Source: SOKG01 sp964502665 (GTDB lineage Bacteria > Chloroflexota > Dehalococcoidia > SZUA-161). From it: a stretch of 25,725 bases of DNA. Positions within the stretch are counted from its first letter, which is position 1; each line of letters starts with the position of its first letter. The notes beneath the pieces were generated by a model. That model ran no database searches. It was not told the DNA's origin and saw nothing but the letters and a program-made list of their open reading frames with translations. This document shows positions 1-6,937 of the stretch, piece by piece. Both the position numbers and the translations under genes were made by a program. The stretch spans positions 1-25,725 of the forward strand of contig CAZCXP010000017.1 in NCBI GenBank assembly GCA_964502665.1, in the 5' to 3' direction.

Positions 1-399
1 CATCGCTATCTGAGCGACGTACGGTGCGTGACATGAAGTGGAACCCACCTTGCCAAACCCGGATCCAAACGGTGGGTTTCGCTACGCTGCACCCACCCTA
101 CCGCTTCGACAAGCTCAGGACAGCGTAGTGCGGGTAAAATGGAACCCACCTTCCCGAACCCAGGTCAACACCGCTCTGTCATTCCTGCAGAAGCAGGAAT
201 CCAAACAGGGATGGATGTGGATTCCCGCCACCTGCTTTCGCAGGCGCAAGCTGCGCGGGAATGACAAAGGACAAGGGCCTGGCGGGCATTCACCCTCTCC
301 TAGCCTCTCCCCTCAAGGGAGAGGAATCAGCAATCCTCCCTCCCCTGGCGGGATGTAGGGGCGGTTCGCGAACCGCCCCTACATTGCGACAAAACCCCC
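1..399. repeat. Repeat-rich intergenic region with several families of short palindromic elements
   Basis: I see no credible gene here; the open frame on the plus strand is made of repeats. Elements in order: copies of AAATGGAACCCACCTT at 33-51 (variant) and 136-155; a hairpin with arms GGTGGGT/ACCCACC at 71-97; a longer imperfect inverted repeat at about 178-267 with outer ends TGTCATTCC and GGAATGACA and inner CTGC..GCAGGAAT blocks, resembling REP/dRS3-type elements; a CCTCTCCC/GGGAGAGG hairpin near 305-325; and a perfect palindrome at 353-384. The AAATGGAACCCACCTT element recurs at 4181-4205, beside the first scaffold gap. Confidence 0.75.
353..384. repeat. Perfect 32-bp palindrome
   Basis: The half-site ATGTAGGGGCGGTTCG is followed directly by its exact reverse complement with no spacer. 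It lies 16 bp upstream of the -35 box of the packaging operon. As RNA it would form a GC-rich hairpin that could end transcription from upstream, but no U-run follows. As DNA it looks like a mobile or structural intergenic repeat. Confidence 0.85.
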
Positions 400-428
400 T
401 TGACATAGTAGAACATATGTACTAATAT
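400..428 (+). promoter_or_regulatory. Promoter P1 of the packaging operon with embedded LexA-like box
   Basis: TTGACA at 400-405, 17-nt spacer, TAATAT at 423-428: a near-ideal sigma-70-type promoter. The last 12 nt of the spacer (411-422) read GAACATATGTAC, one base away from GAACATATGTTC, the core SOS box of Gram-positive LexA. It abuts the -10 hexamer, so a bound repressor would block polymerase. The capsid operon promoter at 15972-16001 has the same design. Confidence 0.65.
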
Positions 429-469
429 CCCAATATCCCGAGAGGTCTCTAGATACTGGGAGGGGGCCC

Positions 470-625
470 GTGAGGCTTTTGAGACTGGCCGTTGAAACCC
501 AGAAGTGGGAACTGGCAGCCCATGCCTTGATTCTGGGAGCGATTGCAGCGAGGCAGAAAGAATATGGCAAGCCCGGTGGCAAAAAAGGCAAAAGGCGACC
601 CCAAAGCCAGGAAAAACAGCGCTAA
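470..625 (+). CDS. Small basic-tailed protein at the head of the packaging operon
   Basis: A 51-residue frame starting at GTG, with GGGAGG a few bases upstream. It has an amphipathic helical front half (ETQKWELAAHALILGAIAA) and a lysine/arginine-rich tail (KKGKRRPQ). It is the first frame after promoter P1, and its last 62 nt overlap the start of the TerS-like gene in another frame. The WELAAHALI-type helix plus basic tail resembles short proteins I associate with Chloroflexota phage-like clusters, but I cannot name a family. It may be a packaging cofactor or a regulator. The overlap makes it possible that only one of the two frames uses this stretch. Confidence 0.45.
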   Translation: MRLLRLAVETQKWELAAHALILGAIAARQKEYGKPGGKKGKRRPQSQEKQR

Positions 626-917
626 ACGAGGCTTCTACTCCAGGGCGCTGGATGAGGCCGAGCTGCTGGATTTCGAGCTGGCCCACGGGGTCGAGGGCAT
701 TGACGACGAGATCGCCCTGCTCAGGGTAAAGATCAAGTCCCTCCTGGAAAACGACCCGGAGAACGTGAAGCTGATCATGGAGGCAACCAAGGCCCTGGCC
801 CGCCTGGTGACGACCCGCTATAAGATCAGCGCCGATCAGAAAAACGCCCTGAGCAATGCCATAGGCAATGTTCTACGGGGCCTGGCGATACCCCTGGGCA
901 TCAAGTACCTGCCATGA
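564..917 (+). CDS. Putative terminase small subunit (TerS-like)
   Basis: A 117-residue protein from ATG 564; a TTG seven codons upstream is possible but less likely. The N-terminus is basic and carries a KNSAKRGFYSRAL segment, like the KNA-KHGFY motif of many phage small-terminase-type proteins. A helical body follows, rich in acidic and leucine residues (about 30-100), as expected for an oligomerising TerS. It lies 52 nt upstream of TerL, the usual TerS position, and behind promoter P1. TerS proteins bind the viral genome and regulate the TerL motor. The call rests on the basic motif, size and position; no clear DNA-binding fold is identifiable by eye. Confidence 0.55.
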   Translation: MASPVAKKAKGDPKARKNSAKRGFYSRALDEAELLDFELAHGVEGIDDEIALLRVKIKSLLENDPENVKLIMEATKALARLVTTRYKISADQKNALSNAIGNVLRGLAIPLGIKYLP

Positions 918-923
918 GGCCGG

Positions 924-963
924 AATTTCAAATTGCAAAATGCAAAATTTGCAATTTGAAATT
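924..963 (+). other. Long A/T-rich hairpin between TerS-like gene and TerL
   Basis: A 16-bp perfect stem (924-939 with 948-963) closes an 8-nt loop (ATGCAAAA). The 3' arm ends six bases before the TerL ATG, which has no Shine-Dalgarno sequence of its own. It could tune TerL translation, or it could be one copy of an A-rich intergenic repeat, since similar words (AAATGCAAAA) occur at the end of the window near 25710-25725. Confidence 0.7.
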
Positions 964-969
964 TGAACT

Positions 970-2364
970 ATGATAGCTCTGAGGCCGTATCAATTGGAAG
1001 TGGCGAAGGCCGTTGCCGATAGCGTACTCAACCGAAAGGGTTTGACCTTTTCGGTGGAGATCGCGCGGCAGGGGGGCAAGAACGAGCTTTCAGCACAGCT
1101 CGAGGTGCTGATGCTCACCCTGTTTATCGCCCGGGGAGGCAACGCGATAAAATGCTCCCCAACCTTCAAGCCGCAGACGGTTATCTCCATGATGCGCCTC
1201 AAGGAGAGACTGAACGACTGGGGCTATGCAGGTGTGTGGAGAACGGAGATGAACTATATCGTCAGGCTGGGCAACGCCAGGCAGATTTTCCTCTCCGCCG
1301 ACGAGTCGGCGAATGTGGTGGGGAATACAGCACACATACTCCTGGAGGTGGACGAGTCGCAGGATGTGTCCAAAGAGAAGTACGCTAAGGAATTCAGGCC
1401 GATGGGGGCGGCGACCAACGTGACCACGGTTCACTACGGCACTACCTGGGATGATTCCACGCTGCTGGAAGAGGTGAAGCAGCTCAATCTGGAACTGGAG
1501 AGGAAGGACGGGATCAAACGGCATTTCCGCTACGACTGGGAGGAGGTGGCCAGGCACAACGCGGAGTACCTTCACTACGTCGAGGGGGAGAGGGAGCGGC
1601 TAGGGGAAAGCCATCCCCTGTTTCAGACGCAGTACTGTCTCAAGCCGATACATGGTGGCGGCGGGTTCTTGAACCCGGGGCAGATGGCTCAGCTACAGGG
1701 GAGGCACAGCCGACGCCGCCATCCTGACGGGACAGGGGTCTATGTCGCCGGGATAGACCTGGCCGGGGAGGCAGAGGAGGCGGAGGACGCAGCGCTGCGC
1801 GCCCTCAAGCCCAGGCAGGACTCCACGGTGGTCACCATAGGAGAGCTTGACTTCAGCCGTGATAGGGAGCCCGACGTCGGTCCGCCTTACCCAGGGATAA
1901 GAATCGTAGAGCACTACTGGTGGACGGGCAAGCCCCACCCCACCCTCTACCCCCAGCTTGTCGACCTGCTCAAGAACGTGTGGCGGGTGAGGAGGGCGGT
2001 GGTGGACGCCACCGGGGTGGGCGCGGGAGTTGCCAGCTTTCTCTGCAATGCCCTGGGAAAGTCGGTGGTGAACCCCTTTACCTTCACCCAGGCGTCCAAA
2101 TCCAAACTGGGTTTCGACCTCCTGGCAGCGATAAACTCAGGGCGGGTCAAGATGTATGCCCATGATGGGTCGGAGGAGTGCCGCGAGTTCTGGTTTCAGA
2201 TGGCGAAAGCCAGGAGCAACTTCAGGCCCAATCAGACGATGAACTTCTATGTTGACCCAGCCGTCGGCCACGATGACTTTCTGGCAAGCCTCGCCCTGCT
2301 GGTGGAGGCGGCACGCTATACACCCCGATCGGCCCACGGACGCCTGAGAGGGGAGCAGCCATGA
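970..2364 (+). CDS. Phage terminase large subunit (packaging ATPase and nuclease)
   Basis: A 464-residue protein, the usual TerL length. The ATPase domain has a Walker A-like motif ARQGGKNE (R33-E39; K37 and N38 at the phosphate-binding positions), a Walker B segment LLEVDE (124-129) followed by SQD, and a coupling motif YGTT (156-159). The RNase H-like nuclease domain has its acidic triad at D263 (AGIDLAG), D346 (AVVDATG) and D435/D436 (GHDDFLAS). The protein should pump DNA through the portal and cut it at packaging ends. No frameshift or lost catalytic residue is visible, so it looks functional. Start at ATG 970 lacks a ribosome site and follows a hairpin. The downstream gene overlaps its stop by 4 nt, indicating translational coupling. 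Confidence 0.93.
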   Translation: MIALRPYQLEVAKAVADSVLNRKGLTFSVEIARQGGKNELSAQLEVLMLTLFIARGGNAIKCSPTFKPQTVISMMRLKERLNDWGYAGVWRTEMNYIVRLGNARQIFLSADESANVVGNTAHILLEVDESQDVSKEKYAKEFRPMGAATNVTTVHYGTTWDDSTLLEEVKQLNLELERKDGIKRHFRYDWEEVARHNAEYLHYVEGERERLGESHPLFQTQYCLKPIHGGGGFLNPGQMAQLQGRHSRRRHPDGTGVYVAGIDLAGEAEEAEDAALRALKPRQDSTVVTIGELDFSRDREPDVGPPYPGIRIVEHYWWTGKPHPTLYPQLVDLLKNVWRVRRAVVDATGVGAGVASFLCNALGKSVVNPFTFTQASKSKLGFDLLAAINSGRVKMYAHDGSEECREFWFQMAKARSNFRPNQTMNFYVDPAVGHDDFLASLALLVEAARYTPRSAHGRLRGEQP

Positions 2365-2687
2365 GTAATAAAGCCTGTCATTCTGAGGGAGAAGACGTTG
2401 AGCCAATCGCCGATCGGCTGCCCGACTATTTCGACTACTGCGACCAAGGCTGCGACCTTTTTCCATCCTGCCTCCACTGCCCCCTGCCCCGCTGCCGCTA
2501 CGACGAGCAGACAGGAGGGAAACGGGCAGCCACGAGATTGCGAGATAAGGAGCTTCTAAGGCAAAGAGGGCCGGCTGGCAAAAGCGTGGCCGAGCTGGCG
2601 AGAAGCTTCGGCGTGAGCAAACGCACCGTGCAACGAGTCATCAGGGCATCGAGCTTGAGCTCAGATCGAAAGGAGGACATCCAGTGA
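2361..2687 (+). CDS. Cysteine-rich HTH protein between TerL and portal
   Basis: A 108-residue protein whose ATG overlaps the TerL stop (ATGA), with GAGGGGAG about 6 nt upstream. The N-terminal part has a cysteine cluster C27-x3-C31-x5-C37-x2-C40-x4-C45 (segment CLHCPLPRCRYD), probably a zinc or iron site. Residues about 72-95 (KSVAELARSFGVSKRTVQRVI) form a clear helix-turn-helix of the resolvase/MarR-like recognition type. Its location inside the packaging operon suggests DNA binding tied to packaging (a second TerS-like factor) or regulation of the operon. The exact family is unknown to me. Its stop overlaps the portal start. Confidence 0.75.
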   Translation: MSNKACHSEGEDVEPIADRLPDYFDYCDQGCDLFPSCLHCPLPRCRYDEQTGGKRAATRLRDKELLRQRGPAGKSVAELARSFGVSKRTVQRVIRASSLSSDRKEDIQ

Positions 2688-4060
2688 ACAACATCTCTCA
2701 ACCCGCATCGGCGACCGCCAGCCTCACCCTGCCCCAGCAGATAGGCCGCATGGATCCCGACCGCCTCAAGGCCTACCGCGAGAATCTCGATTTCTATAAC
2801 GGGGTACAGTGGCCCGGTCATCCCCGGCCCAGGCAGCGCCGGCTCACCTTCAACTACGCCAGAGTCTTTGTTGACAAGGTGACGAGCTACCTGATGAGCG
2901 GGCTCAGCTTCGCCATCGACCCGGTCTCCGCCGAGGACAAGGAGAAGGCACGTAAGGCAGAGGACACTATATATAAGGTATACGAAACAAACAACCTGGA
3001 CCAGCTGGACTTCGATACCGAGATCGATGCCGCAATACTGGGGGACGGCTGCTTCAAGGTAACCTGGGATTCCCAGGAGAAGCGGGTTCGGGTATCAGCG
3101 CCCGATGTGCAGGGGATATTCGTCTGGTGGCTGGGGGACGACGTCAGCCGGGTATGGCGAGTTGCCAGCCGTTACCGGCTCTCAGCCGATGAGATCCCCC
3201 TCCTCTACAACGTAGGGGCAACCCGACGGGTCGCCTCTACCGCCAGCAAACCCCAATCAACCATCATCGAGGTGTGGACAGACAGCAAGTTCGAACTCTG
3301 GATCGATGACCTGCTGTTCGAACGAAAGGCCAATCCCTATGGTTTCATTCCCTTCGTCATCTTCCCCAACATCAGGGAGCCGAAGAAGTTCTGGGGGGTC
3401 TCCGACATCCCGGCGCTTAAGGAGCCGGCGCGGGAACTAAACCGGGCGCTGTCGCAACTTTCCTCGATTCTCGAGCTTTCGGGAAACCCCATCGCTGTCC
3501 TGGAGAACATCGAGAGCGCCCAGGACATAGCGGTGCAGCCGGGAGCGGTGTGGGAGATCCCGGAGCAGGCAAGGGCATACCTGCTGGACCTGCTTCAGGG
3601 AGGAGGGGTGAAGCTACACGTGGACTACATAGACCTGCTCTACCGCACGCTGCACGACCTCTCCGAGTCGCCGCGGACCGCCTTCGGCGATAACCAGCGC
3701 GGCCTCTCCGGGATCGCTCTGGAGATGGAGCTTCATCCCCTGCTACAGAAGGTCAGGCGCAAGCGATTGATCAGGACGGCAGTGTACAGGCGTCGCAACG
3801 AGCTGATCCTCAGCGTCCTGCAGCGGATGACAGGGGAAAGCTTCAGCGACTACCGCTCCCGGATCATCTGGGGGCCGGTACTGCCGCAGGATAGAGAGCG
3901 CCTGGTGCGGGATGAGGAGATACTGATCGGCAGCGGAGTCCATTCGCGACGAAGGGCGATGGACGAGCTGGGCATCGAGAACCCCGAGGCCGAGTTTGAA
4001 CGCTGGTTGCAGGAGGAAGAGAAAATATCCCTCCCTCGAACCAAAGCAGACGAAAGCTGA
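2684..4060 (+). CDS. Phage portal protein, SPP1 gp6-like
   Basis: A 458-residue protein starting at GTG 2684, chosen because AAAGGAGG lies about 7 nt upstream and the start overlaps the previous stop. Family features: N-terminal YNGVQWPGHPRP, the FVDKVTSYLMSG segment, GDGCFKVTWD, NPYGFIPFVIFPNIREPKKFWG, a RELNRALSQLS helix and a SGIALEMELHPLLQKVRRKR segment corresponding to the SPP1-type crown/stem region. The protein should form the dodecameric ring at the capsid vertex through which TerL pumps DNA. The usual next genes (protease or scaffold, then capsid) do not follow; the next sequence is repeat DNA and a scaffold gap. The capsid genes resume at 16046. Confidence 0.9.
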   Translation: MNNISQPASATASLTLPQQIGRMDPDRLKAYRENLDFYNGVQWPGHPRPRQRRLTFNYARVFVDKVTSYLMSGLSFAIDPVSAEDKEKARKAEDTIYKVYETNNLDQLDFDTEIDAAILGDGCFKVTWDSQEKRVRVSAPDVQGIFVWWLGDDVSRVWRVASRYRLSADEIPLLYNVGATRRVASTASKPQSTIIEVWTDSKFELWIDDLLFERKANPYGFIPFVIFPNIREPKKFWGVSDIPALKEPARELNRALSQLSSILELSGNPIAVLENIESAQDIAVQPGAVWEIPEQARAYLLDLLQGGGVKLHVDYIDLLYRTLHDLSESPRTAFGDNQRGLSGIALEMELHPLLQKVRRKRLIRTAVYRRRNELILSVLQRMTGESFSDYRSRIIWGPVLPQDRERLVRDEEILIGSGVHSRRRAMDELGIENPEAEFERWLQEEEKISLPRTKADES

Positions 4061-4125
4061 ACAAATCCAGATGTCAGAATGGAAAAGGGAAACTTGCAGG
4101 GCAAAATCCAAAATGGATAGCGTAG

Positions 4126-4147
4126 CGTCGTGACTCCTGTCACGACG
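4126..4147. repeat. Short inverted repeat after the portal gene
   Basis: A 9-bp perfect stem CGTCGTGAC/GTCACGACG with a 4-nt loop. It sits in a 160-nt repeat-like stretch between the portal stop and the first N gap. It is not followed by a T-run, so it reads as an intergenic repeat rather than a classical terminator, though it may protect the 3' end of the packaging transcript. Confidence 0.6.
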
Positions 4148-4173
4148 AAGAATTCGTTGCCACAGTGGCGTAG

Positions 4174-4222
4174 GGTGGGTGAAATGAAATGGAACCCACC
4201 TTCCCTTAGAGAAAAACGGTGG
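4174..4222. repeat. Copy of the AAATGGAACCCACCTT element, truncated by the gap
   Basis: The arms GGTGGGT (4174-4180) and ACCCACC (4194-4200) flank the AAATGGA core, and AAACGGTGG follows at the gap edge. The same order of blocks occurs at 33-75. The first bases after the gap, CAGGACAG, match 116-123 of that earlier copy. Confidence 0.7.
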
Positions 4223-4322
4223 NNNNNNNNNNNNNNNNNNNNNNNNNNNNNNNNNNNNNNNNNNNNNNNNNNNNNNNNNNNNNNNNNNNNNNNNNNNNNN
4301 NNNNNNNNNNNNNNNNNNNNNN
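4223..4322. other. Scaffold gap of 100 N
   Basis: Exactly 100 Ns, the conventional placeholder length. Both flanks match successive parts of the repeat at 33-123, in which about 40 nt separate the matching blocks, so the true gap may be only a few tens of bases within one repeat copy. Linkage of the packaging operon to the rest of the window depends on this join. Confidence 0.95.
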
Positions 4323-4336
4323 CAGGACAGTGGCCC

Positions 4337-4366
4337 TTGACCGCGGAGCCACAATGGTGGCATAAT
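4337..4366 (+). promoter_or_regulatory. Putative promoter of the sulfatase-fold gene
   Basis: TTGACC at 4337-4342, 18-nt spacer, CATAAT at 4361-4366, about 30 nt upstream of the proposed start. It has no GAAC-type box, unlike the virus-like operon promoters. Confidence 0.45.
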
Positions 4367-4395
4367 CCGACTATCAGGAGAAACGGGGAGTCGGA

Positions 4396-6537
4396 TTGGC
4401 CATTGCTGTAGCCGGCCTAGTGGGACTAGTAGGCGGAATCTTCGCCGGTGCCTGGGATGGTTTTGCCGTCATCCTCTGGCACGGACCTCACCCACTTCCA
4501 CCTTCTGACATCTTCTACCTTTCTCTGTACTCGCTGGCGTTGTATGGTGCAACAGGATTTGTACTCATGGCGGCCATAGCAGCCGTCGGAATAGGCCTCA
4601 TCTACGTGGGGAAATATCGCGTGGAGAGACCGCTACTGTCGGGGATATTCGTCGCCATCTTTGTCGCGTTAGCGGTATACGTATTTCTCCCAGAGGGCGA
4701 CAACTGGGTTCAGATTCTTGAGTTCACCGTAATCAGCATGTTCAGCGGGCTGGCGCTCGGCGGCCTAAGTGTGCACGTTCTCAAGAGAGGAATAGGGAAT
4801 GACACCCTGGCTGCCGCCTGTATCTCATTGGTAGTCTGGGTATCCGTCTTACTCTACGGTGCGTTATGGGTCAATTCGACTGTATTGTCTGGAGAACGGT
4901 TCTGGAAACCTACGAGCTTGCTCTCCACATTGGGCCTACTGCTCGTCGTGAGCCTCCTTGCCATTGGCCTGTACCGCTTATCCCGTTTCATATTGCAGAA
5001 GTATGAGCGCCTGAGGACGAGGCAGGCAGGTTGGACGCTGGTTGCGGTTGTGGCTGCTGCTGCTATCGCCATTTCGCTGGTTGGGCCTTTCAACCTCGAT
5101 ATTGGCACGGAGAACGAAGCAGAGGCAGCTTCACATACCAGTGGGAACGAAACGACGGCGAGCACAACGCCGCTGGAGGGGATGCCAAACATTCTCCTGA
5201 TCGTCATGGATACCGTGCGGGCTGACCACCTCTCCTGTTATGGCTACCAGCGCAACACCACACCGAACCTCGATAGGATAGCCAGCGAGGGGATTCTGTT
5301 CGAGAACGCCTTTGCTGAAGCTCCGTGGACCCTTCCCTCACATGCTTCGATGTTCACCAGTACCTTTCCCACTGACCACGGCACGACCGCAGAACACCGG
5401 TGGCTGGAAGATGATTTTGAGACCATCGCGGAGCTGCTACGTTACCTTGGCTATCAGACCTTTGGATACAGCAACAACCCCTTCGTCGCTCCAGAAACCA
5501 ATTTGGACCAGGGTTTTGACACCTTCACAATCACACCTTTTGGCCAGGCAGAGGGAGATAGCGAAACGGACACAGAGCTGGCGGAGTTCCTGAGATTGGA
5601 GCAATACATTGACCGACTTTTTCATGAAAGTGAAGGGGCCACGCGTGAAATAGTTATGGATGACGGGGCACAGAAAACCAACGAGGTGGTCAAGGAGTGG
5701 ATAGCGGATGCTAATCAGTCAGAGAAACCATTCTTCGTCTTCATAAACTATATGGAGGCACACTCCCCCTATCATGCCCCTCGACAGTATTCCGACCCCT
5801 ACTTGCCCCCTAACGTGAGTTTGTCCAGGGCACAGGCGGTCAATCAAGACTCCGCAACCTACGCAGCCGAAGCGGTGTACATGAGCGAGGAAGATTTTGC
5901 AATCCTTAACGCTCTGTATGATGGGGAAATAGCATATCTTGACTACAGGATAGGACAGTTGTTTGACTATCTTAAAGAGATGGATATCCTGGATGACACA
6001 GTCCTGATAATCTGTGCCGATCACGGTGAGAATATCGGGGACCACAACCTGATAGGCCACCAGCTATCCATCTACGATACACTATTGCACGTCCCCTTGA
6101 TAATCAGATACCCCGATAAGTTTAAGGCCGGATTGCGGGTTGATGAGCAGGTGCAACTGGCTGATCTGTTTCCCACCATAACGGATATCATCCGTTTCTA
6201 CCGCTATGGCGAACAGCCGATTCGCGGGCATAGTCTGCTCAGCCTTCTCAAGAATCCCGAGTCACCGCCTGCATTCGCGGAATACGAGATTTTCGCCACT
6301 GTTCTCGAGAATTTGAGGAAGGTAAGTCCTGGGTTTGATACTTCAAAGTATGCTCGCAGGCTCAAATCTGTCCGGGATGGGGACTTCAAGTATATCTGGT
6401 CCTCCGACGGTCGAGACGAGCTTTACAACATACGCGATGACCCGGGGGAACTGAACAATATTATTGAAAGCGAGCCTGAAAAAGCGAGCCAACTGAGGGC
6501 TCTACTGAGTGAGCAGTTGGGCGGATTTGAACCTTAG
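4396..6537 (+). CDS. Membrane-anchored sulfatase-family (alkaline phosphatase superfamily) enzyme
   Basis: A 713-residue protein. Residues 1 to about 235 hold roughly six or seven hydrophobic helices; a linker rich in Glu/Ser/Thr follows; the sulfatase-fold domain starts near 262 (PNILLIVMDTVRADHLSCYGY). Metal-site residues are visible at D272 and in ADHGEN (D542, H543). The nucleophile motif reads APWTLPSHASMF, so T312 stands where true sulfatases have the formylglycine-forming C/S of CxPSR. It is therefore probably a phosphoester hydrolase or phosphoglycol-transferase-type enzyme working outside the membrane, like LtaS/OpgB/EptA relatives, not an arylsulfatase. The substrate is unknown. Start TTG 4396 is the only start after an upstream stop, with GGGAG just before it. 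It shares a block with another superfamily member at 6915. Confidence 0.85.
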   Translation: MAIAVAGLVGLVGGIFAGAWDGFAVILWHGPHPLPPSDIFYLSLYSLALYGATGFVLMAAIAAVGIGLIYVGKYRVERPLLSGIFVAIFVALAVYVFLPEGDNWVQILEFTVISMFSGLALGGLSVHVLKRGIGNDTLAAACISLVVWVSVLLYGALWVNSTVLSGERFWKPTSLLSTLGLLLVVSLLAIGLYRLSRFILQKYERLRTRQAGWTLVAVVAAAAIAISLVGPFNLDIGTENEAEAASHTSGNETTASTTPLEGMPNILLIVMDTVRADHLSCYGYQRNTTPNLDRIASEGILFENAFAEAPWTLPSHASMFTSTFPTDHGTTAEHRWLEDDFETIAELLRYLGYQTFGYSNNPFVAPETNLDQGFDTFTITPFGQAEGDSETDTELAEFLRLEQYIDRLFHESEGATREIVMDDGAQKTNEVVKEWIADANQSEKPFFVFINYMEAHSPYHAPRQYSDPYLPPNVSLSRAQAVNQDSATYAAEAVYMSEEDFAILNALYDGEIAYLDYRIGQLFDYLKEMDILDDTVLIICADHGENIGDHNLIGHQLSIYDTLLHVPLIIRYPDKFKAGLRVDEQVQLADLFPTITDIIRFYRYGEQPIRGHSLLSLLKNPESPPAFAEYEIFATVLENLRKVSPGFDTSKYARRLKSVRDGDFKYIWSSDGRDELYNIRDDPGELNNIIESEPEKASQLRALLSEQLGGFEP

Positions 6538-6601
6538 CCACCTGGGCTGCCCAGAAAATACAATGGTAAGGTTGGGCAAGATCAAAGGAGGTAGTGCTGT
6601 T

Positions 6602-6937
6602 ATGCGACAACACATGTTGTTGAGGATACTGGCCCTGACCATACTAGTGACGTTATTCGTCCCCTACCCAGCCCACGCGTATATCGATATTCCCGCTGCT
6701 GCCGCTGGCTCCTCTGGCGCTATCTGGGCCGTGATCGCCCCCTTTGTTGCCATGGGCGTCGCCTTCCTTGGCTTAATGATACGACCCGTGAGGATGTTCT
6801 TCAGGTCCCTGATCGGTAAGCTTCTAGGATGGTCCGGGACTGGATCCATTGCAGCCGATGAGCAAGCAGCGTCAGGTTATTCGCCGGAGGGCGACGGGAG
6901 CGGAGAGGACACGAGTGGCCATCTCGGGAGCAAATAG
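6602..6937 (+). CDS. Small exported membrane protein between two phosphatase-superfamily genes
   Basis: A 111-residue protein from ATG 6602, chosen over upstream starts because AAAGGAGGT (6584-6592) is correctly placed and the protein then begins with a textbook signal peptide (hydrophobic LLRILALTILVTLFVPYP, cleavage after AHA). The mature form starts YIDIPAAAAGSSG, has one transmembrane helix (IWAVIAPFVAMGVAFLGLMI), a basic stretch, and a disordered acidic/Gly/Ser tail. The layout resembles the short AYIDPGTGS-type proteins often found beside phosphodiesterase/sulfatase genes, so it may be a partner of the neighbouring enzymes. Function unknown. Its 3' end overlaps the next gene by 23 nt. 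Confidence 0.7.
   Translation: MRQHMLLRILALTILVTLFVPYPAHAYIDIPAAAAGSSGAIWAVIAPFVAMGVAFLGLMIRPVRMFFRSLIGKLLGWSGTGSIAADEQAASGYSPEGDGSGEDTSGHLGSK

Noticed and set aside
38..358. Open plus-strand frame of 106 codons at the window start
   Set aside because: It consists entirely of repeat elements and palindromes, and has no ribosome site or protein-like pattern.
5160..5400. Formylglycine-dependent arylsulfatase
   Set aside because: The nucleophile motif is TLPSH, not C/S-x-P-S-R, so formylglycine cannot be formed at this position.
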